From a virus, in IMG/VR virus record IMGVR_UViG_3300037337_000170, positions 62,001-126,000 of that record: 64,000 bases of DNA. One strand, written 5' to 3'. The position numbers and the translations under genes were made by a program. Below, piece by piece: positions 17,223 to 25,084 of the stretch. Within the stretch, counting starts at the first letter, position 1, and each line of letters begins with the position of its first letter. The notes beneath the pieces were generated by a model that saw only the letters and a program-made list of their open reading frames with translations, made no database searches and had not been told where the DNA came from.

Positions 17223-17380
17223 CCACCCAAGACCTAATTGATGCTATCGAAGCAGGTAAGACCCGTAATATGGAATCTACATTCGAAGCTATTATGCAAG
17301 AGAAAATGGAAACTGCTATTGACTTGCGCCGAATGGAGATTAGCCAATCAATGTTCACCTCTGATAACGCAGATAAATAA
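17219..17380 (+). CDS. 67: prohead core protein, gp67-like
   Basis: 53 residues (MTTQDLIDAIEAGKTRNMESTFEAIM...), overlapping the portal stop by four bases. In T4 the small core gene 67 sits in this place, between 20 and 21. The pattern DLI-x-A-I-x-x-GK-x-x-x-ME-x-x-F-x-x-IM-x-EK-x-x-x-A-I-D-x-x-R is typical of these short, helical core proteins. It should be part of the prohead scaffold and a substrate of the gp21 protease. Confidence 0.75.
   Translation: MTTQDLIDAIEAGKTRNMESTFEAIMQEKMETAIDLRRMEISQSMFTSDNADK
17372..17379 (+). promoter_or_regulatory. possible late promoter GATAAATA
   Basis: One-mismatch version of TATAAATA, overlapping the stop of the gp67-like gene and 38 bases before the next ATG. 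Weaker evidence than the perfect copies. Confidence 0.4.
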
Positions 17381-17416
17381 TAGTTGTAGACCTAGTATCT
17401 AAAGTCAGGAATAAAA

Positions 17417-17851
17417 ATGGATCACCGCACATCAATCAACGAAGTACACCAGTTTCTGGAAAACCAGAGGAAGGAACGGCTTGAGTCTGCGGTTTCGCTA
17501 ATGGATGCTTCTGACTCTCAGTTAAAAGCCCTTCTCTATGAAGCACGTCTAACACAACATAGTCTAGTTCGTGGCTCAATTGCGGAACTTGAAAACACAC
17601 GAAAAATCGAATCTGCTACATTAGTGCTAGAGTCTCGACTAGATGAACTATCTAAGTCAACTCTGGGATCATATATTGAAAAATCAAGTAGAGATGCTGC
17701 AGCCAAATATCACAAATCTGGTGAGCTTGGTTTTAATAATGTTGGTGATAAGCATTTTGACAAGGGCGAAAAACGCCGCATTGGGGTTGGTTCAGCCGTT
17801 AAGCGTCTGGTCAAGGAAGCCCTTGACAAGCTAGATGAGGCTAAAGATTAA
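17417..17851 (+). CDS. prohead-associated protein, unknown
   Basis: 144 residues, highly charged and helical, with possible coiled coil over residues 5-85. A basic motif near the end (GDKHFDKGEKRRIGVGSAVKRL) resembles the repeated KR-x-x-GI-x-x-A motif seen in the internal protein at 29769. Position between gp67 and gp21 suggests a head-core component like T4 gp68, but sequence alone does not establish homology. Confidence 0.6.
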   Translation: MDHRTSINEVHQFLENQRKERLESAVSLMDASDSQLKALLYEARLTQHSLVRGSIAELENTRKIESATLVLESRLDELSKSTLGSYIEKSSRDAAAKYHKSGELGFNNVGDKHFDKGEKRRIGVGSAVKRLVKEALDKLDEAKD

Positions 17852-17853
17852 AT

Positions 17854-18267
17854 ATGCCTATTTCAATCCTAAAACAAACTGAGACTATTGCTGTAGTAAA
17901 GGTATTCGGCGCCGGCGGCACCATTGACCTAAATACTGACCTACTGTCGCCGACGATGATAATTCAAGGTACTCCAACAGTTAATATTATCTTTGCTCAA
18001 TGGAATATTAGCCCTGGAGCTGCTGATGTCATTTCAGTTACCCGCAACGGTATCTCAGTACTTAATCTTCACCAGAATGCAGGTGAAATAGATCTCAGTG
18101 GTAATGGTGGTTATGCGGACACAACAGGAAATACATCCCCACTTGTTGTTACCATTACTGGATTAGGCGAGGCATATTTCACCCTTCGCAAAGCATCTGG
18201 TTATAAGTCAAAAATTGAACCAGAAACATTCAGTTCATATGATGACACATCTGTAGTCGGAAGCTAA
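17854..18267 (+). CDS. small structural protein, unknown
   Basis: 137 residues, beta-rich (IAVVKVFGAGGTIDLNTDL; VNIIFAQWNISPGAADVISVTRNG; TGLGEAYFTLRKASGYKSKIEPE). Found two bases after the previous gene, inside the head-assembly cluster, so a capsid-surface or head-associated role is likely. I do not recognise a characterised family. Confidence 0.6.
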   Translation: MPISILKQTETIAVVKVFGAGGTIDLNTDLLSPTMIIQGTPTVNIIFAQWNISPGAADVISVTRNGISVLNLHQNAGEIDLSGNGGYADTTGNTSPLVVTITGLGEAYFTLRKASGYKSKIEPETFSSYDDTSVVGS

Positions 18268-18277
18268 GAAGACAATT

Positions 18278-18928
18278 ATGATCTTACTAAAAGAATTCTC
18301 AGAGCCATCTAATGTGAATTATCTGACCGAAGCAGACACATCCGGCATTAAGCATATGTACATCGAAGGTTGTTTTGCTGAGGCAGTAACCAAAAACAGA
18401 AACGGTCGAATCTATCCAAAGAATATTTTGGAATCGGCCGTAGGGACTTATGTTGAAAACTATGTTTCTAAAAATAGAGCAATTTCAGAATTAAGTCACC
18501 CAGAAAATCGCCCAATGCCGAGTCCTGCATTGGCTAGTCATCTTGTTACCGAACTTAAAATGGTCGGTAACAAGGCGATGGGAAAGGCCAGAATTCTAAA
18601 AACTCCCCAAGGTCAAATCATTGAGGGTTTGATTAATGGCTCTGTTGCATTAGGTGTATCTACTCGCGGCCTAGGGTCTGTACAAGAATCTAACGGCACT
18701 ACATATGTTAAGGATGATCTGGTCCTTTATGCAATCGACTGCGTGCTGGATCCCAGCGGACTAAGTTGTTTCGTTGATGCGATTAATGAATCCCAAGAGT
18801 GGGTTGTTACAGATGATGGTCGGGTACTCGAGAAAACAAAGAGTATTATTAATACAACTCCATATATGAATGAATCACAGAAACTTAAATTATTCGGTGA
18901 TTTTATGCTAGAGATTGTATCACGATAA
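18278..18928 (+). CDS. 21: prohead protease gp21
   Basis: 216 residues; T4 gp21 is 212. Serine protease that matures the prohead by cutting scaffold, capsid and internal proteins after L/I-x-E. The catalytic His lies in AISELSHPENRPMPS and the catalytic Ser in LGVSTRGLGSV, both conserved in the family. The N-terminus has an LTEA site at about residues 16-19 that could be an autocleavage point. Flanked by core proteins and gp22 as in T4. Confidence 0.9.
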   Translation: MILLKEFSEPSNVNYLTEADTSGIKHMYIEGCFAEAVTKNRNGRIYPKNILESAVGTYVENYVSKNRAISELSHPENRPMPSPALASHLVTELKMVGNKAMGKARILKTPQGQIIEGLINGSVALGVSTRGLGSVQESNGTTYVKDDLVLYAIDCVLDPSGLSCFVDAINESQEWVVTDDGRVLEKTKSIINTTPYMNESQKLKLFGDFMLEIVSR

Positions 18929-18959
18929 GTATCTTAGTACAAACCCGAAATTTAATTGT

Positions 18960-18967
18960 TATAAATA
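18960..18967 (+). promoter_or_regulatory. T4-type late promoter TATAAATA
   Basis: Perfect late -10 element 27 bases before the scaffold gene gp22, with AGGAATAA as ribosome-binding site. Confidence 0.8.
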
Positions 18968-18993
18968 AACTTAACCAATTAGGAATAACCTAT

Positions 18994-20376
18994 ATGAAAA
19001 CCGTTGAAGACAAACTAAATGAACTCGCCCAATTGGCTGAAGAACTAAAACTTCAAACAGAGGCACATCCAGAAATTGAGGGCGATGAGGATGAAGACAT
19101 GGACACCAACGAAATGTCTGCAACTGAAAAAATGAAGCTTAAGGCACAAATGAAGAGCCTAAGTCCTGCTGAACATAAAAAGATGATGGAAGGCAAAAAA
19201 TCATCAATGTATGAAATGGCTATGTCAAAAATGAAATCTAAAAAAATGATGGATGAAGTTTGTGACGAAGACATGGATGATATGGGCAAAATGAAAATGA
19301 AGCCTATGAAAGAAATGGATAACATGTCCATGAAGAATAAAAAATCAATGAAGGAAATTCATTGTGATGATGACATGGATGACATGGATGATATGGGCAA
19401 AATGAAAATGAAGCCTATGAAAGAAATGGATAACATGTCCATGAAGAATAAAAAATCAATGAAGGAAATTCATTGTGATGATGACATGGATGAAATGCCC
19501 ATGAAGGAAATGAAAAAGAAGTCTATGCAAGAAATGAAGGCTAAGCCTGATTTTCTGGACCTAGATAAGGACGGCGATAAAGAAGAAGATATGACCAAAG
19601 CCGCTAAGGATAAAAAGATGAAGGGCATGAAAGAATCTGTGGATCTAGGTGGTCTATTTGAAGGCCAGGACCTATCAGAAGAATTTAAAACAACTGCAGC
19701 AGAATTATTTGAATCTGCTGTTACTGTACGTGTAAATCAAGAGCTGGATGAGGCTATTGATGACCTACAGGAAAAATTTGATCAGTATGTCAATGAACAG
19801 ACAACTGAATTGAAAGAAAGTCTAGTCGACAAAATTGATGGATATCTTGACTTTATGGTCGAGCAGTGGATGGATAAGAATGAACTAGCAATTAACCGCG
19901 GAATCAAGACAGAAATTCTCGAAAGTTTCGTCTCCGGCATGAAGAATGTATTCGAGAGCCATTATATTGATGTACCAGATGAAAAGTATGATCTCGTTGA
20001 AGCATCCCGCGCCGAAGTAACAGAACTCGAAGCCCGTCTAGATGAAGAGGTTGCAAAATCTGTTTCCCTAACCAAAACTCTTAAAGAGATTAGCCGCCAG
20101 GTTATGATCGATGAGGCTGTTGAAGGTATGGCCGAAACTGATGCTGAGAAGTTTCGCCAATTGGCAGAAGAAATGACCTATACCGATACTGGTTTTGAAA
20201 AGAAGCTTGCTGTTATCAAAGAGAGTTATTTCTCTGCCAGCAAGACCCGTCATTCAAAGCAGTTGACCGAAGAGTTCATGACCGACGAACCAATCGAAGA
20301 AACTTTAAATGAATCATCAACTATTGATCCAGTAATGGCTCTCTATTTGACCGCTCTCGAACGTAGTAACTATTAA
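18994..20376 (+). CDS. 22: prohead scaffold core gp22, with Met/Lys-rich insertion
   Basis: 460 residues; T4 gp22 is 269. Main scaffold protein around which the capsid forms and which is then digested. The C-terminal ~250 residues (FKTTAAELFESAVTVRVNQEL, LDFMVEQWMDKNELAINRGIKTEILESFVSGMKNVFESHYIDVP in parts) match marine T4-like scaffolds. The N-terminal ~200 residues carry an unusual Met/Lys/Asp-rich zone with a perfect 37-residue tandem duplication (DMDDMGKMKMKPMKEMDNMS...). The Met-rich zone has no T4 counterpart. Confidence 0.85.
   Translation: MKTVEDKLNELAQLAEELKLQTEAHPEIEGDEDEDMDTNEMSATEKMKLKAQMKSLSPAEHKKMMEGKKSSMYEMAMSKMKSKKMMDEVCDEDMDDMGKMKMKPMKEMDNMSMKNKKSMKEIHCDDDMDDMDDMGKMKMKPMKEMDNMSMKNKKSMKEIHCDDDMDEMPMKEMKKKSMQEMKAKPDFLDLDKDGDKEEDMTKAAKDKKMKGMKESVDLGGLFEGQDLSEEFKTTAAELFESAVTVRVNQELDEAIDDLQEKFDQYVNEQTTELKESLVDKIDGYLDFMVEQWMDKNELAINRGIKTEILESFVSGMKNVFESHYIDVPDEKYDLVEASRAEVTELEARLDEEVAKSVSLTKTLKEISRQVMIDEAVEGMAETDAEKFRQLAEEMTYTDTGFEKKLAVIKESYFSASKTRHSKQLTEEFMTDEPIEETLNESSTIDPVMALYLTALERSNY
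19270..19380 (+). repeat. 111-bp tandem repeat in gp22, copy 1
   Basis: Identical to 19381-19491; 37 codons, in frame, immediately adjacent. Encodes the acidic Met/Lys-rich stretch of the scaffold. Confidence 0.9.
19381..19491 (+). repeat. 111-bp tandem repeat in gp22, copy 2
   Basis: Second copy. The exact identity means the duplication is recent or kept uniform by recombination. Confidence 0.9.
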
Positions 20377-20392
20377 TCTAATTTCTAGATTT

Positions 20393-20400
20393 AATAAATA
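20393..20400 (+). promoter_or_regulatory. possible late promoter AATAAATA
   Basis: One-mismatch late -10 element 25 bases before the major capsid start; an AAGGAATT ribosome-binding site follows. A strong late promoter is expected before gp23. Confidence 0.5.
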
Positions 20401-20424
20401 ATATATCCAACTAAGGAATTAAAA

Positions 20425-21687
20425 ATGTCAACAAACCAACAACTGTTAAAGAAATGGGCTCCGATTCTGGAATCTACTTCAATGCCAGCAATCGCTGATA
20501 ACCAGCGTAAAATGGACATCGCTGTCCTATTAGAAAACCAAGAACGTGCGCAACGTGAAGAGCGTGCAGTACTATTCGAAGATGCTCCAGGCAACTCAGC
20601 CGGCGCCATGCCAGATACCGGCGGTGTTGCTAAGTTTGATCCAGTTCTAATTAGCCTGGTTCGCCGTGCTATGCCAGCAATGATCGCCTACGACATGTGT
20701 GGTGTTCAACCAATGACCCAGCCAACTGGTCTTATCTTCGCAATGAAGTCAAAGTACTCCAGCCAGGGCGGAACTGAAGCCCTATTCAACGAAGCCGATA
20801 CCGACTTCTCTGGTAAGGGTACTCATGCAGGCGACGGTTCTGCTGCAGGTTCAACCACCGGCACCGGTATGTCAACTGCTGAAGCAGAAACTCTAGGCTC
20901 ACTAAACGGCACCCCAGGTGGTACGTTCAACGAAATGGCCTTCTCTATCGAGAAGACTTCAGTGGTTGCTCAGTCTCGTGCCCTAAAAGCAGAATACAGT
21001 GTTGAGCTTGCTCAAGACTTGAAGGCTGTTCACGGTCTAGATGCTGAAGCCGAACTAAGCAACATTCTTTCACAAGAAATTATCAACGAAATTAACCGTG
21101 AAGTTATTCGTACGGTATATAGTTCTGCACGAATTGGTGCACAGGTTGGTACCGCAGTGGCTGGTGCATTCGACTTAGATGTTGATTCTAACGGTCGTTG
21201 GTCAGTTGAAAAATTCAAAGGCCTATTGTTCCAAATCGAACGTGAAGCCAATGCAATTTACCAACAAACTCGTCGTGGCAAGGGTAACTTCATTGTCTGT
21301 TCTTCAGACGTGGCTTCTGCCCTAGCGATGGCTGGTGTGCTTGATTACGCTCCTGCGCTATCAACCAACCTAAATGTAGATGAAGCATCTTCAACCTTTG
21401 CTGGCGTGCTTAACGGTCGCTACAAAGTGTATGTTGATCCATTCGCTGCAAACCAGACTGCTGAACAGTTTCTAATGGTAGGTTACAAGGGCACCAGCCG
21501 CTTTGATGCTGGCGCCTTCTATTGCCCATACGTACCTCTCCAACTCTACCGTGCTACGGACCCGCTTACGTTCCAACCAAAACTAGCATTCCGGACTCGA
21601 TATGGGTTCGTTGCAAACCCATTCACCTCGCTAGCTGCTAATACCAATATTTACTTCCGTAAAATTCGTATTCTCAACTTAATGTGA
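20425..21687 (+). CDS. 23: major capsid protein gp23
   Basis: 420 residues; T4 gp23 is 521. Conserved segments include KFDPVLISLVRRAMPAMIAYDMCGVQPM, TGLIFAMKSKY, EMAFSIEKTSVVAQSRALKAEYSVELAQDLKAVHGLDAE (in parts) and the C-terminal FQPKLAFRTRYGFVANPF. The N-terminal ~52 residues should be removed by gp21; LFE (residues 50-52) just before DAPGNSAG is a good L-x-E cleavage site. The codons are biased to C-ending and GC-richer forms than its neighbours, as is common in very highly expressed capsid genes. Confidence 0.95.
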   Translation: MSTNQQLLKKWAPILESTSMPAIADNQRKMDIAVLLENQERAQREERAVLFEDAPGNSAGAMPDTGGVAKFDPVLISLVRRAMPAMIAYDMCGVQPMTQPTGLIFAMKSKYSSQGGTEALFNEADTDFSGKGTHAGDGSAAGSTTGTGMSTAEAETLGSLNGTPGGTFNEMAFSIEKTSVVAQSRALKAEYSVELAQDLKAVHGLDAEAELSNILSQEIINEINREVIRTVYSSARIGAQVGTAVAGAFDLDVDSNGRWSVEKFKGLLFQIEREANAIYQQTRRGKGNFIVCSSDVASALAMAGVLDYAPALSTNLNVDEASSTFAGVLNGRYKVYVDPFAANQTAEQFLMVGYKGTSRFDAGAFYCPYVPLQLYRATDPLTFQPKLAFRTRYGFVANPFTSLAANTNIYFRKIRILNLM

Positions 21688-21733
21688 TTGTATGGTATAG
21701 AAATATACCGATCAGTATACAAAGATGATACTC

Positions 21734-21759
21734 AAAAGGGACCGCAAGGTCCCTTTTTT
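21734..21759. terminator. Rho-independent terminator between gp23 and the minus-strand endonuclease
   Basis: AAAAGGGACC, a GCAA tetraloop, then GGTCCCTTTTTT. The flanking A and T runs make it usable in both directions, which fits the convergent arrangement of gp23 and the endonuclease. Confidence 0.9.
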
Positions 21760-21770
21760 ATGCCTAGAAT

Positions 21771-23066
21771 TTATTTCAGTAGAAATACCTTGTGGCCACA
21801 ATCCCAAAACTTCCTATATTTTGCTGCGAACATAGATTCATCCTCGGTTCCATCTATAAATTTCGAACCTAACAGAGTTTTCAATTTAGACTTTTGTGTC
21901 TGATAACGGGTTAGGCATTTACCACCGTTTGTCCAGAAATAACCTGGTTCGGTTGTTCTAATGTGCTCGAAGCCGGCCAAAGAGTATACCTTACCGGTGC
22001 CATATCTTTTATCACAATAACTCAGAATAGACCCAACATAAGTTGATCGAAAGTGAGATAAAAGCTTCTGAAAGCCACCAATAACATTATAGCCTGTTTC
22101 GGATGCAAATCTAATAAGCTCCCAATCTGCTTCCACAGTAAATCGCGGCTTCTTAAATGATACAACCTGCATAAGTTGGCCTTCGAATAATAGCCCTAGA
22201 TTGACTTTTGCTACTGCATTGCCAGAAATATGATTTTTATCCATGAACTCTTTTGTTTGTTTGGCTGTAAGTTCTTGCACAATACATTTTCTAGCATAGA
22301 GTTTATTACCAAGACCAAGCCTGGAGTTAATCATAGACATAACAAGTTCTTGCTTTTCTGTAATTTCCTTATCAGTAAAATGCATTAACAGGATACCACT
22401 TTTTTCTACACTATCACTTTTATGTAGATGTTTGTGTTTAATTTCTCTACTAATCGCCTTGCTACTAGCCGAGTGCCAATAGAGCCCATTTATTTCTATG
22501 GCGAGATTGTTGTTTGGAAAATAAATATCGAGGTGTTTTGGTTTTATTACTGTTTTATCATTTAACAGCATAGCCCCGGAAAAAACCTTTTTGAGTTCAT
22601 TGACCAAAGTTATTTCTACAAAGCTTCTCTGAAAATCATCATTACGTTCGATATTATGCCCATCAACAAATGCTAGAATCGTCCCGTAGTGAACATCAAG
22701 TTCTTTACCTAGTTCTTGTGATGATCTACCCTTTGTTTTATATTCCTCAAATACCCAAGTCTTATCCGATAGTTTTTTGAGTACTTCTTCCGAAAGTTTA
22801 GATTTTTTCCAAAGATGTTTTAGATCGGGTCTTTGAGAATTGAATCTATAACCGGTTTTAGCCAATAAGGTCTCTTCCCGTTTTTTCTGTGATGATTTTT
22901 CATTTCTATTTGCTATGGAGTCCTTCATAATAAATGCTAGGTCCTTATTCTTACACTTGTTCGAGCAGTAGTTGGACATAGTAACAGTACCACCATTAAT
23001 ATTAACCAAACATGGATCTCCGCACATTTTACATTCGCTATGTGGTTGATCTGTAAGAATCATCAT
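21771..23066 (-). CDS. Vsr-like (EDxHD-type) homing endonuclease
   Basis: 431 residues. An N-terminal CKMCGDPC...CSNKCKNK zinc-finger-like unit comes first. Residues about 110-140 (YKTKGRSSQELGKELDVHYGTILAFVD in parts) look like a DNA-binding helix-turn-helix. The catalytic part is Vsr-like (KHLDIYFPNNNLAIEINGLYWHS), followed by a domain with MDKNHISGNAVAKVNLGL and YCDKRYGTGKVY common in phage homing endonucleases. It is convergent to the capsid gene and separated by a bidirectional terminator. A minus-strand promoter of the TTTATT/TATAAT type lies upstream. Free-standing endonuclease genes beside gp23 are typical for selfish elements that target a neighbouring conserved gene. Confidence 0.8.
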   Translation of the reverse strand: MMILTDQPHSECKMCGDPCLVNINGGTVTMSNYCSNKCKNKDLAFIMKDSIANRNEKSSQKKREETLLAKTGYRFNSQRPDLKHLWKKSKLSEEVLKKLSDKTWVFEEYKTKGRSSQELGKELDVHYGTILAFVDGHNIERNDDFQRSFVEITLVNELKKVFSGAMLLNDKTVIKPKHLDIYFPNNNLAIEINGLYWHSASSKAISREIKHKHLHKSDSVEKSGILLMHFTDKEITEKQELVMSMINSRLGLGNKLYARKCIVQELTAKQTKEFMDKNHISGNAVAKVNLGLLFEGQLMQVVSFKKPRFTVEADWELIRFASETGYNVIGGFQKLLSHFRSTYVGSILSYCDKRYGTGKVYSLAGFEHIRTTEPGYFWTNGGKCLTRYQTQKSKLKTLLGSKFIDGTEDESMFAAKYRKFWDCGHKVFLLK

Positions 23067-23077
23067 TACAGATTCTC

Positions 23078-23218
23078 TCAGAGAATAGGATTCCCATATA
23101 CGGCTTTTATTTGATTATAAAGATCTGGCTGGTTGTGCTTTTCAAAATATTCCTTCCGCGATCTCTTAGAAATAAATTTTTCATCAATAAACAGAAGATC
23201 TTTAATTTGTGTTTTCAT
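23078..23218 (-). CDS. small ORF upstream of the homing endonuclease
   Basis: A 46-codon open frame (MKTQIKDLLFIDEKFISKRS...) with its stop 12 bases before the endonuclease start and its own start just downstream of the minus-strand promoter. Highly charged, codon use like its neighbour. It may be a leader peptide coupled to the endonuclease or the detached N-terminus of an older, longer form. No family recognised. Confidence 0.45.
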   Translation of the reverse strand: MKTQIKDLLFIDEKFISKRSRKEYFEKHNQPDLYNQIKAVYGNPIL

Positions 23219-23246
23219 AGCTTGTTTTGGTATAAGTGCCTATTGC

Positions 23247-23280
23247 ATTATATATCGTGTAAGATATTCTCCAAAATAAA
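23247..23280 (-). promoter_or_regulatory. minus-strand promoter AAGTTTATT-N22-TATAAT for the endonuclease
   Basis: AAGTTTATT (23283-23275) is followed after 22 bases by TATAAT (23252-23247) on the minus strand, about 30 bases before the small ORF. It is the same class as the replication-gene promoters, with one extra spacer base. Confidence 0.65.
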
Positions 23281-23313
23281 CTTAAGATGCGTGAGTAGCA
23301 TGGTCTATGTACG

Positions 23314-23321
23314 TATAAATA
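23314..23321 (+). promoter_or_regulatory. T4-type late promoter TATAAATA
   Basis: Perfect late -10 element 26 bases before the ATG at 23347. It indicates late expression of the 2H phosphoesterase, which fits packaging into the head. Confidence 0.75.
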
Positions 23322-23346
23322 ATTGTACCAAATACCTAGGTTTATT

Positions 23347-23877
23347 ATGCTATCATTTAGAGAATATCTAATGGAATCAGTTAAAGGCAATTATGTATCT
23401 ATTGATGTCGATAGACCCTTAATTATCCCTAGTCTAGCAGAAAAATTTCCGACTGCAAAAATCTGTATCGATGAGCAACATGCTACCCTAATGTATTCGG
23501 AAACCACAGATATTGCGGATGAGACAATTAAAGCCTTTCTATCCAAATATAGCAAACCATTTAAGATTAACCTGGGTACTGTAGAGGCATTTGATTCTCC
23601 TATGGATGATGGCTCTAAGTCTGAATTGTGTGCTATAGTAGTTAAGATTGAATCTAACCTTTTATCTGAGATTCACTCTGGACTAAAAAAATTAGGTCTT
23701 AAGCATTCATATGCAGACTTTCAGCCGCATATCTCGGTTTTATATAAACTTCCCATGGCAGATAAAAATGCTGCATTATCTTGTGTTAGAGACAACATTG
23801 AAAAGGGTGCAGAACTTATGTTAAAAGGTTATAACATAGATGCAATCGACAAATCTTGGGCCTCTAAAATAAAGTAA
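23347..23877 (+). CDS. 2H phosphoesterase with capsid-targeting-like N-terminus
   Basis: 176 residues from ATG 23347, chosen because it follows the late promoter and gives the MLSFREYLME start. The two H-x-T/S motifs of the 2H superfamily are H45-A-T47 (EQHATLMY) and H128-I-S130 (FQPHISVLY). 2H enzymes act on cyclic or 2'-5' phosphodiesters; T4 Acb1 (anti-CBASS) is a phage member, others work in RNA repair. The first ten residues resemble the T4 internal-protein targeting peptide, with an L-x-E site after residue 10, so the enzyme may be packaged and injected. Substrate is inference; weak similarity means Acb1 identity is not claimed. Confidence 0.75.
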   Translation: MLSFREYLMESVKGNYVSIDVDRPLIIPSLAEKFPTAKICIDEQHATLMYSETTDIADETIKAFLSKYSKPFKINLGTVEAFDSPMDDGSKSELCAIVVKIESNLLSEIHSGLKKLGLKHSYADFQPHISVLYKLPMADKNAALSCVRDNIEKGAELMLKGYNIDAIDKSWASKIK

Positions 23878-23880
23878 CTT

Positions 23881-24423
23881 ATGTCATTTTTATCAGTACC
23901 CACTCCCGCCAAAGTAAATCCTCTATTCGGCCCAGGTAATTATTCATTCAACTTAGTCAAGTTTCCAGAAGTAAGTTTCATGCTTCAATCGGTTGAATTA
24001 CCTAGTATTCAGCTTGGTACCGCCATGATGTCGACAAGTGTACACGATGTTCCATTACCAGGTGAAACTCTTTCCTTTTCAGATTTATCATTTACATTTA
24101 TTGTTGACGAAGATATGTCTAACTACATGGCTATTCATGAATGGCTAATGGGCCTAGGCTACCCCGAATCTCATGAAATGTATAAGGAACTTTTACGTAA
24201 TTCTAAAAACACCGCTAGTCTTTCTGAGCTATCAAAAGGCTATACAGATGGTGTTATAACCATAATGGGTAATTATAATGTTCCAGTTGTACAAGCCGTT
24301 TTTGTCGATGCATTCCCTATTAGTATTGGTGGCATGAACTTTAATAGCAACAACTCTGACTCGGAGCCAATTATCGCCACAGCAACTTTTGCATATGCTC
24401 ATTATACCCTAAATAAAGTCTAA
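23881..24423 (+). CDS. tail-tube-fold structural protein (gp54/gp3-like)
   Basis: 180 residues. The segment SFMLQSVELPSIQLGTAMMSTSVHDVPLPGETLSFSDLSFTFIVDEDMSNYMAIHEWLMGLG (given in the protein, residues about 24-86) has the tube-like pattern of gp19 relatives: a LPSI/LPGI turn, an H-x-PG-x-x-L-x-F strand and a W-L-x-GLG helix. The C-terminus (FVDAFPISIGGMNFNSNNSDSEPIIATATFAYAHY, in parts) fits too. Such proteins form the tube initiator or tail terminator. Position before uvsY is like that of tail-completion genes in marine T4-like phages. The exact T4 equivalent is uncertain. Confidence 0.65.
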   Translation: MSFLSVPTPAKVNPLFGPGNYSFNLVKFPEVSFMLQSVELPSIQLGTAMMSTSVHDVPLPGETLSFSDLSFTFIVDEDMSNYMAIHEWLMGLGYPESHEMYKELLRNSKNTASLSELSKGYTDGVITIMGNYNVPVVQAVFVDAFPISIGGMNFNSNNSDSEPIIATATFAYAHYTLNKV

Positions 24424-24441
24424 CAAGACTACCTTTATATT

Positions 24442-24876
24442 ATGACACTTAGTGAATTGAAATTGCAATGGGCCCGCGATTGTATTATTGATGAAAATGA
24501 TCTTGGTGGCGCCGCCATAAAGACAAGTAATTTACATTCATTTTACATCAATGAAAATATTAACATTAAATTACAATTAGTAAAACTTCAAATGGAAGTG
24601 GCCACACTTCAGGTTGCTCGTGGCAGATACTTTCGTGGCGAGATGCCAAGTGCTGAGTTAAAAGAACGTGAATGGGAACAATGGCACTACAAAACCCTTA
24701 GAGCGGATATTGGTGATTTAATCTTAGCATCGCCTGATGTACAAATTCTATTGGGGCGTCAGGAATATCTAAAAATCATTATCGGCTTTTTAGATTCAGT
24801 TCTAGGTGAGATCAAAGCCCGCTCATTTAATATTAGAAATGCTATAGACTGGGCCAAGTTCAGAGCAGGCAATTGA
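24442..24876 (+). CDS. uvsY: recombination mediator UvsY
   Basis: 144 residues; T4 UvsY is 137. Loads UvsX onto single-stranded DNA covered by gp32. The pattern matches: SNLHSFYINENINIKLQLVKLQMEV at the N-terminal helices (in parts), YFRGEMPSAELKEREW, then LLGRQEYLKIIIGFLDSVLGEIKARSF and a C-terminal AIDWAKFRAGN like T4 AFEAGK. Followed by UvsW, with which it acts in recombination-dependent replication. The stop is followed at once by an orphan minus-strand promoter. Confidence 0.85.
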   Translation: MTLSELKLQWARDCIIDENDLGGAAIKTSNLHSFYINENINIKLQLVKLQMEVATLQVARGRYFRGEMPSAELKEREWEQWHYKTLRADIGDLILASPDVQILLGRQEYLKIIIGFLDSVLGEIKARSFNIRNAIDWAKFRAGN

Positions 24877-24878
24877 AC

Positions 24879-24918
24879 CACTTACCGAACAACTAGAATA
24901 CATAGTTTATTATATCCA
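24879..24918 (-). repeat. 40-bp promoter-leader repeat, copy B
   Basis: Three substitutions from 6647-6686. It begins two bases after the uvsY stop codon and contains the minus-strand TATAAT. Confidence 0.85.
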
Positions 24919-24941
24919 GAAAAGTTCGAGCCCGAAATAAA
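24909..24941 (-). promoter_or_regulatory. orphan minus-strand promoter TTTATT-N21-TATAAT, copy B
   Basis: TTTATT (24941-24936) then 21 bases then TATAAT (24914-24909) on the minus strand, pointing antisense into uvsY. T4 has a transcription-primed origin (oriF) associated with uvsY, which makes the position notable. Confidence 0.7.
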
Positions 24942-25008
24942 CACGACCTATTCCATGTAACACTTTGTACAAGTCATTTGTCAGGAATTCTTGGAATACG
25001 AGAAACCG

Positions 25009-25016
25009 CATAAATA
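25009..25016 (+). promoter_or_regulatory. possible late promoter CATAAATA
   Basis: One-mismatch late -10 element 68 bases before UvsW. T4 uvsW is a late gene, which supports the assignment. Confidence 0.45.
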
Positions 25017-25059
25017 ATGTAATAGAATCAACAACTTAGCCGCGCGTTTTCCGAAAGCT

Positions 25060-25073
25060 GTGGGGATCCCCAC
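25060..25073 (+). promoter_or_regulatory. 14-bp perfect palindrome in the uvsW leader
   Basis: GTGGGGATCCCCAC occupies the place where a Shine-Dalgarno would be, 11 bases before the uvsW ATG, and no other ribosome-binding site is visible. It could be an operator hairpin; the surrounding leader (25039-25073) is also more GC-rich than average. Confidence 0.5.
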
Positions 25074-25084
25074 CAAATTATATT

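Noticed and set aside
21688-21903. Open frame after gp23 on the plus strand
   Set aside because: It crosses the terminator at 21734 and is antisense to the clearly coding endonuclease gene.
24860-24960. Programmed frameshift extending UvsY or the gene at 6246 into the repeat
   Set aside because: UvsY ends normally compared with T4 and no slippery sequence is evident; the third copy does not follow a matching gene end.
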